The translations under genes and the position numbers were made by a program. Below the pieces are notes generated by a model. It did no database searches, was not told the DNA's origin, and was given only the letters and a program-made list of their open reading frames with translations. Shown here piece by piece: positions 8,000 through 15,462 of a stretch of DNA of 39,954 nt. The stretch spans positions 1 through 39,954 of the forward strand of contig JABXJT010000045.1 of NCBI GenBank assembly GCA_013375455.1, read 5' to 3'. The stretch's first letter is position 1, and each line of letters opens with the position of its first letter. The stretch comes from Candidatus Helarchaeota archaeon (GTDB lineage Archaea; Asgardarchaeota; Lokiarchaeia; Helarchaeales; HEL-GB-A).

Positions 8000-10414
8000 A
8001 TGGTTGTACTAGAGAACAAGTGGCTTCGTCTCATTTTTAATGAAAATACTGGTTTTTTCGAGATTTTAGGTAAGGATGACGAACTTAAGGTCTTTTCAAA
8101 TGCTTTTGCTCGTGCGGTTTTAACTTCGCCTGAAGATGCGGAAATCACTATATCTACTTATGACGCCAATAAGAGGACATATGAATTGCAAGATATTTCT
8201 GATGGGAACGGAAAGGGTAAGAAATTAATAGCCATCCATACTTACGATTCTGGATTGGTATTCAGGGTAAATGTTACACTCTATGAAAATGAACCCTTCC
8301 TCCTCTTTCAGTCTGTTATTCACGCTTCCCGAGAAGGATACAAACTGAATTTCTTATATCCATTCTTCCTTTCCAACGCACAAAAAAGCTTGGTGAATAT
8401 GGGATCGATAGTCGCTTGGCGATTGTTATGGCAAGATTGGCAATCCTGGAGCAGCGCTCAAGTCACCCCGCTAAATAAGAGTGTTAAACGTCCTTGGATG
8501 AAAGTTCCTAAAATCATAATGTATTCAACTAAGGAAAAAGGAGGGAAGGGAAAATATTTAAGTGACAATTTCGCTGCCATTAAGAATCTTAATACCCAAA
8601 AGTTCGTAACTTTTGGGTTCGTTTCAATGAGAGATCATCTCACGCATATCGGCATCGAGGTAGATTATAAAAACGACGAAGTCATTGCGCTCTTTGCTCG
8701 GTCACTGGGTGACATTCCCTTGGAGAAAGATAAGGATGTTACTTCTGAAAAACTCATTCTCATTTTGAATGGAATGAATGCAGTAGAGAGCCTTTCTTAT
8801 TATGCCACGCTTACCCAGCAAGAAATGAAGGCACTCTCTTGGGACCCAGTCCCTGTTGGGTGGTGTTCATGGTATTATTACTTTACTCACGTCTCACAAG
8901 AAGCCGTGCTTCAGAATTCGAAATTTCTCTCCATCCATAAGGATCTCCCCATGGAATGGGTGCAGCTTGATGATGGATATTTCCCATCAAGATGGCTTAA
9001 TTCCCGAATTGGGGATTGGCTTGAGGTGAATAAACGCTTTTCGAACGGCTTGAAATGGCTTGCTAACGAAATTAAAGCAGATGGATTTAAACCAGGCTTA
9101 TGGCTTGCCCCCTTTATTGTATCCAAGTCGTCTGATTTATATAAAAAACATCCAGATTGGGTGATTAGAAATCCAAAGGGTAATCCTATTATTGTCAACA
9201 TTCCCGTCGAATGGGGTACCTTCAATAAAATATATGCACTGGATACCACTCATCCTGAAGTCCAACAATGGCTCCGTGATCTTTTCAAAACGCTCGTTGA
9301 GAAGTGGGGGTTCCAATTTCTCAAGCTTGATTTCATTTACGCTGCGGCAATTGAAGGTGTCCGCCATGATAACTCAATTACTCGTGTCCAAGCATATCGG
9401 AAGGGTTTGGAAATCATTCGAGAAACCGTTGGCAATGACATTTTCCTGTTAGGGTGCGGGGCTCCTCTCGGTCCCTCGATAGGTTTGGTGAATGGAATGC
9501 GAGTAAGTAATGACACATTTTTTGCATTCAACCAGCCATTCCTATATTGGTTCCTAAATAACTTCTTCTTCGCAGGACTTGGCGAGCAACCCTCGATGAT
9601 CAGTGCGCTGAAAACAGATATTATCCGCTCTTTTATGCACCAGAAATTTTGGCTCAATGATCCGGATTGCCTGCTTGTCCGCCGAACTCGAAGCTTATTA
9701 AAATCCCATGAAATTGAATTTGAAATGACTTTAATGGGATTATCCGGCGGGATTATCTTGTCAAGCGATAATCTCCCAGAGCTAGAACCCAAAGATTTAG
9801 AACATATTAAATTTTTACTGCCTACTCATAAAAGTTCCGCGGTTCCTATTGATCTTTTTGAAAATAGCCCACCAATCTATTATAAACTTCATATTTCTCC
9901 GGAAAAAATCTTTTCCCCCTACTACCTTGTTGGAGTCTTTAATTGGACGAAAAAGGAGATAAAAGTACCCATTTCAGTCCAACAATTACAGCTTCCTGAA
10001 AATGTTGTTTATCACGTATTTGACTTTTGGACGAAAAGATATTTCCAAATCGACGCTGATCACGAGAATATAGGACATTTAAAAAAGAATCGGGCAAAAT
10101 TATTAGTCATTCGACGAGATGATGATAAACCACAATTAATTGCCTCAACCTTTCACATTGCTCAGGGTATCATTGAAGTTACCAACTTTGAATTCAATTC
10201 TAGTTCTAATGAGATATCAATAGAAATGACCAGACCTGGCGGTAATCAAGGGCGCCTGTACCTATACTTGCCTCCTGCCTATCATGAGAAAGAACTCATC
10301 AGCGATTCACCCCGGAGCAATATGTTTCGTCATCAAGATGGTTTACTCGTGATAGAACTGACATTTGAGAATGCAGTTCACGCAATATTAAAACTCGAGA
10401 AGTCTAAAAAATAG
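8000..10414 (+). CDS. GH36-type alpha-galactosidase (melibiase-like)
   Basis: Retaining glycoside hydrolase of clan GH-D, expected to cleave alpha-galactosides such as raffinose-type or galactolipid head groups. Numbering from ATG 8000: an N-terminal beta-sandwich spans about 1-280 and a (beta/alpha)8 barrel about 281-600. The barrel carries PVGWCSWYYYF (285-295), VQLDDGYF (321-328) and LKLDF with the presumed nucleophile Asp444. The presumed acid/base Asp505 is in GMRVSND. A C-terminal beta domain follows. No signal peptide is seen, so it is probably cytosolic. An upstream in-frame TTG at 7937 would add 21 residues that do not look conserved. The C-terminal 150 residues are longer than in minimal family members. 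It stands alone on the plus strand, with no sugar transporter beside it. Confidence 0.9.
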   Translation: MVVLENKWLRLIFNENTGFFEILGKDDELKVFSNAFARAVLTSPEDAEITISTYDANKRTYELQDISDGNGKGKKLIAIHTYDSGLVFRVNVTLYENEPFLLFQSVIHASREGYKLNFLYPFFLSNAQKSLVNMGSIVAWRLLWQDWQSWSSAQVTPLNKSVKRPWMKVPKIIMYSTKEKGGKGKYLSDNFAAIKNLNTQKFVTFGFVSMRDHLTHIGIEVDYKNDEVIALFARSLGDIPLEKDKDVTSEKLILILNGMNAVESLSYYATLTQQEMKALSWDPVPVGWCSWYYYFTHVSQEAVLQNSKFLSIHKDLPMEWVQLDDGYFPSRWLNSRIGDWLEVNKRFSNGLKWLANEIKADGFKPGLWLAPFIVSKSSDLYKKHPDWVIRNPKGNPIIVNIPVEWGTFNKIYALDTTHPEVQQWLRDLFKTLVEKWGFQFLKLDFIYAAAIEGVRHDNSITRVQAYRKGLEIIRETVGNDIFLLGCGAPLGPSIGLVNGMRVSNDTFFAFNQPFLYWFLNNFFFAGLGEQPSMISALKTDIIRSFMHQKFWLNDPDCLLVRRTRSLLKSHEIEFEMTLMGLSGGIILSSDNLPELEPKDLEHIKFLLPTHKSSAVPIDLFENSPPIYYKLHISPEKIFSPYYLVGVFNWTKKEIKVPISVQQLQLPENVVYHVFDFWTKRYFQIDADHENIGHLKKNRAKLLVIRRDDDKPQLIASTFHIAQGIIEVTNFEFNSSSNEISIEMTRPGGNQGRLYLYLPPAYHEKELISDSPRSNMFRHQDGLLVIELTFENAVHAILKLEKSKK

Positions 10415-10441
10415 GTATTTATTGTTTTATTTCAGTATAAA

Positions 10442-10457
10442 TATGTGAATTCACATA
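10442..10457. promoter_or_regulatory. 16-base perfect palindrome upstream of the zinc-finger gene
   Basis: TATGTGAATTCACATA is a perfect palindrome 28 bases after the GH36 stop and about 146 bases before the next ATG. The form suits binding of a dimeric helix-turn-helix regulator. With no loop it is a poor RNA hairpin, so an operator is the better guess. No regulator can be assigned. Confidence 0.35.
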
Positions 10458-10603
10458 ATTTATTCGATTAAAATGGGAAATATTACGTTATCAATACCAG
10501 GAAATATCTTAAGACGTATGAAAAACATAATCCGACTTAAATAAATATTAAATCTTAAAAAAAATTTGTCAAAGTACTAATTACCTTAAATCAGTGGAGT
10601 CAC

Positions 10604-11398
10604 ATGGAAAATAGCGGAATCGTAAATTGTAAGTACCATCCTAAGAAGTTAAATTTTACCTGGTGTTCTAATTGTGGGAACCCCATTTGTGAAGATTGCA
10701 CTGTAGATATGCCAAAAACATGGGTAAGATTTTACCCCGATATATGTCCTCGTTGTAAGCAAAAAAAATTGAATTTTGCAATAAAATTAATTCTCATAAT
10801 TTATATTTCTTTCTTAGTCACTCATATCATTCTTCAATTCCCTTTCCAAATATATGATCAAATAACTTTTATAATACCGTTAATAATCATGTCTGGATTT
10901 TTTTTATTCTATATTAACTCTTATCTTAAAGAAAGAAAGAAATATCATCTTTGGATGAAAACTATTGATGAGCGAACTATTTCTAACCAAGAAATACAAC
11001 ATTTAATCCAAAGCCATCAACTCTTACCGTGTAAATACCATAATTTACGACCAAGTATTGATAGATGTGAAGAATGCGGAACAAATATTTGTATAAATTG
11101 CTCTACAATATTACATTTCATAGGGATATCTTTTCTATGTATTAAATGCTTTTGGGAAAGAAGAAAACACACCTTAAAATTTTTAAGGCGATTATTTATT
11201 GTTCTTTTTGCTCAATTGTTAATTGTCTCTGTTTTTATAACAAGTATTTTATGGGGGAGAATTCCTTATTCACTCGGCATGGCAATTTTAATATTATTTT
11301 TATTTTACGGTATTGGCCTTACCATATTAATTTCATCGTATAGGAAAGCTAAAAAGAAATATATTAAATGGAATAGTGAATTGGACGAGATCCGTTAA
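10604..11398 (+). CDS. membrane protein with two B-box-like zinc fingers (internal duplication)
   Basis: A 264-residue protein built from two similar halves. Each half has a B-box-like zinc finger followed by two transmembrane segments. The first finger begins CKYHPKKLNFTWCSNCG and continues with CEDC and CPRC. The second begins CKYHNLRPSIDRCEECG and continues with CINC and a final C-x2-C. Hydrophobic stretches lie at about residues 64-110 and 195-250. B-box fingers usually mediate protein-protein contacts, and both here would face the same side of the membrane (probably the cytosol). The gene is clearly more AT-rich than its neighbours (long T and A runs), which hints at transfer or relaxed selection. 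It is convergent with the TED1 region, whose alternative-frame stop overlaps its own stop. Function unknown. Confidence 0.82.
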   Translation: MENSGIVNCKYHPKKLNFTWCSNCGNPICEDCTVDMPKTWVRFYPDICPRCKQKKLNFAIKLILIIYISFLVTHIILQFPFQIYDQITFIIPLIIMSGFFLFYINSYLKERKKYHLWMKTIDERTISNQEIQHLIQSHQLLPCKYHNLRPSIDRCEECGTNICINCSTILHFIGISFLCIKCFWERRKHTLKFLRRLFIVLFAQLLIVSVFITSILWGRIPYSLGMAILILFLFYGIGLTILISSYRKAKKKYIKWNSELDEIR

Positions 11399-11410
11399 AT
11401 CTCTAATTTC

Positions 11411-11452
11411 TTTTTAGAGTAACGTTCCCGTGCGAGTAGTGCTGCCCCTAAC
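11411..11452 (-). repeat. copy C of the activator-gene 3' end
   Basis: By hand alignment, 33 of these 42 bases match 12135-12176, the 3' end of the dehydratase activator gene. In the minus-strand frame it reads LGAALLARERYSKKK, against LGAALLARKRYQKKS in the intact gene. It lies just beyond the stop of TED1, so TED1 is bracketed by direct repeats about 720 bases apart. Confidence 0.6.
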
Positions 11453-11501
11453 CGGAACAGGATGAAGTTCTCGAAGAAGAGGAACCAGAAGTATTGAAAG
11501 A

Positions 11502-12098
11502 TTAATTTGACAGATTTTTGTACCACATAACAATTATGATGGGAATCGTGATCGCCCAAACCAACACATAGAAGGTAGGGAGATAGGGCCAAAACGGAAG
11601 AGGATCTCCGAGTGCTATAAACCATTGCGGAAAATATTGCGGAAAATACATGAACCAATTTTGAGGTGGTATTCCATGCCACAGAAAACATGCACAATCT
11701 TCCGTTGCTAGGTAAAAAAAGGTGCTAACTATACTGAATGGGAGCGAACGTGATACTAACAAAACAATGAAAAATCCAGAAAATCCAAGGAACGACCAAT
11801 ATATGATGAGATTTGGAAACCAAATGGTATAAATGAGTCTTTGAAGCCAAACTTCTAGAGCGCCTAAAAGGAAAGCCCACCCAACTATCACGAGTATTCC
11901 AAAACCAATTGCAGGTTTAACAGTCCACACTTGTCTTCTGGTTTGAAAATACGCGAAAATTGCTATTAATACTCCAAGAATGGCAGTGACAAGACCGTAC
12001 CACCATAAGAAAATCTCAAGAATTAGCACTACTGCGAGAATCGCTAAAAAAACAGCATCATTTTGATCCTTTATCTTTTGAGCAGAACTTTGATGCAA
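11502..12098 (-). CDS. polytopic membrane protein TED1 (probably frameshifted near its 3' end)
   Basis: A 198-residue protein with about six hydrophobic segments. It shares a pattern with the protein at 17608-18291: YWSFLGFSGFFIVLLVSRS, then TED followed by a Trp-containing segment, NWF, and PYLPTFYVLVW near the end. I do not recognise the family. The start is a TTG preceded by GAGG, and no ATG is available in frame. The product stops about 30 residues before the end of its paralogue. Adding one base to the A run (T run 11515-11519 on the plus strand) would extend it by KSVKLIFQYFWFLFFENFIL and a basic tail down to 11395, restoring a last membrane helix like that of the paralogue. It is either a true frameshift or a sequence error. 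It lies 23 bases after the activator gene and may be co-transcribed. Confidence 0.7.
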   Translation of the reverse strand: MHQSSAQKIKDQNDAVFLAILAVVLILEIFLWWYGLVTAILGVLIAIFAYFQTRRQVWTVKPAIGFGILVIVGWAFLLGALEVWLQRLIYTIWFPNLIIYWSFLGFSGFFIVLLVSRSLPFSIVSTFFYLATEDCACFLWHGIPPQNWFMYFPQYFPQWFIALGDPLPFWPYLPTFYVLVWAITIPIIIVMWYKNLSN

Positions 12099-12110
12099 GA
12101 AGAGCTGCCT
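12094..12110 (-). repeat. copy B, partial repeat of the activator-gene 3' end
   Basis: 14 of 17 bases match 12155-12171. In one minus-strand frame this reads EAALLASK, resembling GAALLARK at the end of the activator. It begins just after the activator stop and carries the TTG start of TED1, with the GAGG ribosome site just beside it. It is short, so weaker than copies A and C. Confidence 0.35.
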
Positions 12111-12121
12111 CGAAGATTCAA

Positions 12122-12919
12122 TTATTCTTTACTCTTTTTCTGGTACCGTTTCCGTGCAAGCAGAGCCGCCCCTAACGCACCGGTAATTTGGGGATCTTCT
12201 GGACTATAAAGTGGTTTACCTAGTTCCGTTTCGAGAGCTTTTTTCACACCCTTGTTTTTAGCCACACCACCACAAAAAACAATTTTCTCTTGCACGCGCC
12301 CCAACCGATTGACCATTCCCGTAATTCGCTTCGCTATCGCAGCATGAAGGCCTGCCACAATATCTTTCTTATTGGCTTTTTTCTGTGCAAATAGGGAGAT
12401 GACTTCACTTTCCGCGAAGACAGTGCACATGCTTGAGATTTTCGCTGGGGCATTGGATTGTACGGATAATTCACCCATATTATCAACAGAACCAAGATTC
12501 AAGGCATTCGCCATTACTTCAAGAAATCGACCAGTACCGGCGGCGCATTTATCATTCATTACGAAATCGAGCACTTTCCCGTTTTCTCCGATTCGAATTG
12601 CTTTGCTATCCTGCCCTCCAATGTCGATCACGGTATGTGCATCTGGAAAGTAGTGATTCACTCCCCGTGCATGGCAGGTTATCTCCGTGATGTTCTCGTT
12701 GGCAAATGAAATCAGGGCACGCCCATAACCCGTCCCCACAATGTATCTAATATCATCTTTGGTAAGATTGCAATTTTCTAAACAGGTATTATACGCTTTA
12801 ATCCCCGCTTCCTCGTATAAATGCCCTGAACTTAATATATAATAGCCTTTGATTTCTGATCCATCAAATATCAAGGCCTTCGTTGTTAAACTACCGATAT
12901 CGATTCCACAAAAATACAT
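12122..12919 (-). CDS. 2-hydroxyacyl-CoA dehydratase activator (BadF/BadG/HgdC-type ATPase)
   Basis: ATP-driven one-electron donor ('archerase') of the ASKHA superfamily. In known systems the homodimer holds one [4Fe-4S] cluster and activates 2-hydroxyacyl-CoA dehydratases or benzoyl-CoA reductases. Seen here: phosphate loop DIGSLTTK (residues 7-14), second nucleotide motif DIGGQDSK (99-106), the two cluster cysteines C125 (in NDKCAAGTGRF) and C165 (in SSMCTVFAE), and a late FCGGVAKN motif. The length of 265 is normal for the family and all key residues are present. No dehydratase subunits lie beside it in this window, so the activator is an orphan here and its partner must be elsewhere. The last codons recur twice downstream (see repeats). 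Confidence 0.93.
   Translation of the reverse strand: MYFCGIDIGSLTTKALIFDGSEIKGYYILSSGHLYEEAGIKAYNTCLENCNLTKDDIRYIVGTGYGRALISFANENITEITCHARGVNHYFPDAHTVIDIGGQDSKAIRIGENGKVLDFVMNDKCAAGTGRFLEVMANALNLGSVDNMGELSVQSNAPAKISSMCTVFAESEVISLFAQKKANKKDIVAGLHAAIAKRITGMVNRLGRVQEKIVFCGGVAKNKGVKKALETELGKPLYSPEDPQITGALGAALLARKRYQKKSKE
12135..12176 (-). repeat. copy A of the activator 3' end (inside the intact gene)
   Basis: Reference copy of the repeat found at 11411-11452 and, more weakly, at 12094-12110. It encodes the last residues of the activator, including GAALLARKRYQKK. Confidence 0.6.
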
Positions 12920-13029
12920 GAGTTACACCAAAGGTTCGCCTCTAATTAAATTTCTGCTTTTATTACAACTCCATGATCTAGGAATAATTATTTTATCATT
13001 TGAATTCCCTTCCTTTCGAGGGTTTTAAA

Positions 13030-15285
13030 TCATACAAGACTATTTCCTGAGGGTTTAAAATCGACCTTTACTTCTGATCCCTTGAGAATTTGGGTTAAGG
13101 AATGCATAGCTAAGTCTCTAGATAGAGTTTCATTATTATTCCCACAATAGGGAGAATACGTGCAACGTGGACACCCCGTATAACTTCTGCAATTACATAA
13201 TTTGAGAATTTTCAACGCACGTTTAATAGCCTCTTTCATCCTATCTTGTAAGAGTAAAGTAATCCCTGAACCACCATACACCCCATCATAAATGAAAATC
13301 GTTCCATCAGGATAGGAGATTCCCCCGATTTCAGAGGCATCTGCTCCCGTCAAGGTCACGGCAGCTGAGATAAGGACATGTTCCACAGCGTGTGTTGCTT
13401 CTGCTTTTTTACTAAGAGTCCAAGCTTTGTTGATTGGGATTTTAAAATACATGATTTTAGTGGGAAATTCATAATCCAATGGGATTTCCAATTTTTCAGT
13501 TTCAATTGGCTTCCCTGTAAAGAAATTAATTCGAAGGAAGCTAAAAACGTTCGTATGAATTGAGCCCTCTCCATGATAAACATGCAATCCATACGGGTGG
13601 CGGGCACGATGCGGATTAAAATTAATTACATCTGATTGATAAAGAGCGCGCGTATAAAAATTGGTCCGTTCTAGGAGCGGCTTCACCAGCGCACGATTTT
13701 CTTGAAGATTAAAATCAATGACTTGATAATCTGATCCCCCATGCATGTAAATTGCATCAGGAAATAATTCTCGAATTGCCATTGGTAAAGAACGTTCCCC
13801 TATCTTAGTGTTGTCATCCAGAAATATTTCTATAACTTCTCCAGTTCCCCTTAATGATGTATTTCTAAATATTCCCTTGCCGCTCTTGGTTGGAATCAGG
13901 TATAGTTGATCCCAATGTGTTAAATAGTTCTGCTTTAACAATTCTTGGGCTATCACGCGTTCCTCTGCAGTAATTTTAACTAATTCTAATGGGGAGATTG
14001 GTTGATCAATTCCCATTGCAATGAACTGACTACGAATGATGTCAGGATTTGTGGGATCGAGATATAATGGCTCAGGCTTAGAATTGTAAAACTTATTTGG
14101 GGCATTCGCATAAAAATTTGAAATAGGATCATCACCAATTAAAAGAAATGCTGTTGAATCTACTCCTTTCCTTCCAGAACGCCCAATTCGTTGAAGATAT
14201 TTAGAAAAAGTTGCTGGAATTTTAATTAAAACAATATTATTCAAATCACCAATGTCAATCCCAAGTTCGAGGGTCGGTGTAGCAACTAGAGTCGTTAATC
14301 TTCCACTCTTAAAATCTTCCTCTATTTGTTTTCGATATTTGGGATTCAACCCTCCTCGATGAATTCCAATTTCTAGGTTTCTGGAGTCCGCGATTTTTTT
14401 AACGATTTCTGCAGATAAATGACTATCCGTAAAAATTATAGATTTTACATCTGGGATCTGCTCTTTTAATCCCTCAATTAGAAATATCGCTTCTGAGTAT
14501 AGACTGTGATTAGGACGAATCATTACATGATGACGATTACCGCTCCAATTATGCTTTGAAGAAATAACACTAAATTTAACTCCAAAAATTAATTCCAAAA
14601 ATTTTCTGGGGTTTCCCATTGTAGCTGAAACACCAATAAACTGGCAATTTTTAGGTTTTTTCAGGAATCTTTTTATCCGTTTTAAAACATAGTGAACATG
14701 AGAACCGAAAACACCCGCATATTGGTGTATTTCATCTAAAACTATAAACCTAATAGTAGAAATAATTCGTTTCATTCGGTCATCTGACAAGTGAAAATTT
14801 AACATATCTGGATTAGTAATTAAAATCGAGGGTGGATTTTCTAGGATTCTTTCTCTCTTATTTTTTGGAGTATCCCCATCATATCTCTCAAATTTAATAT
14901 CCAAATTTCGAGTTAATTCCTCCAATCGATCCATTTGGTCAGCTGCTAACGCCTTCATGGGATACATTAATATGGCAATAGCTCCATCTGAATGCTTCAA
15001 GGCAAAATCAAGAATGGGTATGAGAAATGCTTCCGTTTTACCAGAACCAGTTCCCGCAAGAATTCCAACGTTTTTACCCGATTGAATCTTCTTAATAGCT
15101 CTCTCTTGAAAATCATAGAGTTCCCTAATTCCAACTTTCTTCAATGCTTTAGTCAAGTCTGGATGAAGATTCAATGCTTCGATAGAGCAAGAATAATGTG
15201 GGAGGCGTCCTATTTCTTTCTTTACATGAACAATTTCACGAACTTCAGAAAGTTGAATCGAGCTTAGGAGGGAATCAAAATCCAT
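13030..15285 (-). CDS. DEAD/DEAH-box helicase with C-terminal DUF1998 (MrfA/Hrq1-like)
   Basis: Superfamily 2 ATP-dependent helicase related to the bacterial DNA-repair helicase MrfA and fungal Hrq1, so a role in DNA damage repair is likely. Numbering from ATG 15285: Walker A GTGSGKT at 78-84, then a DEIH box, SATMG (motif III), an ELGIDIG segment and QRIGRSGRKG (motif VI). The C-terminal 250 residues carry the DUF1998 zinc-binding region with four cysteines (C-x8-C-x2-C-x7-C type, in SYTGCPRCTYSPYCG). A longer reading from GTG 15348 would add 21 residues. ATG 15285 is preferred because GAGGAG lies about a dozen bases upstream. It is divergent from the 692-residue gene and well separated from its other neighbours. 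Confidence 0.92.
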   Translation of the reverse strand: MDFDSLLSSIQLSEVREIVHVKKEIGRLPHYSCSIEALNLHPDLTKALKKVGIRELYDFQERAIKKIQSGKNVGILAGTGSGKTEAFLIPILDFALKHSDGAIAILMYPMKALAADQMDRLEELTRNLDIKFERYDGDTPKNKRERILENPPSILITNPDMLNFHLSDDRMKRIISTIRFIVLDEIHQYAGVFGSHVHYVLKRIKRFLKKPKNCQFIGVSATMGNPRKFLELIFGVKFSVISSKHNWSGNRHHVMIRPNHSLYSEAIFLIEGLKEQIPDVKSIIFTDSHLSAEIVKKIADSRNLEIGIHRGGLNPKYRKQIEEDFKSGRLTTLVATPTLELGIDIGDLNNIVLIKIPATFSKYLQRIGRSGRKGVDSTAFLLIGDDPISNFYANAPNKFYNSKPEPLYLDPTNPDIIRSQFIAMGIDQPISPLELVKITAEERVIAQELLKQNYLTHWDQLYLIPTKSGKGIFRNTSLRGTGEVIEIFLDDNTKIGERSLPMAIRELFPDAIYMHGGSDYQVIDFNLQENRALVKPLLERTNFYTRALYQSDVINFNPHRARHPYGLHVYHGEGSIHTNVFSFLRINFFTGKPIETEKLEIPLDYEFPTKIMYFKIPINKAWTLSKKAEATHAVEHVLISAAVTLTGADASEIGGISYPDGTIFIYDGVYGGSGITLLLQDRMKEAIKRALKILKLCNCRSYTGCPRCTYSPYCGNNNETLSRDLAMHSLTQILKGSEVKVDFKPSGNSLV

Positions 15286-15462
15286 TAACTCTGATTTCTC
15301 CTCTAACCATATAAATTTATCACAACCGACAAAAATGATTAACCTCACTTTCTCAAATTAAATGAAAAGGTGAAATTTTTCTCCTAAAGAACTTTCAAAA
15401 TCCTTAAAAGCATTATGACCTTAGGTTTTTCTACACCTAAAAGTTGATTAGGGGTAGTTAAA

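Noticed and set aside
11395..11697. 100-codon minus-strand frame as a separate gene
   Set aside because: Its first two thirds overlap TED1 in another frame without coding character; only its end looks real and is better explained as the frameshifted tail of TED1.
12094..12176. Integrated mobile element with att sites
   Set aside because: No integrase or recombinase is encoded between the repeats and one repeat copy is weak, so only the repeat itself is reported.
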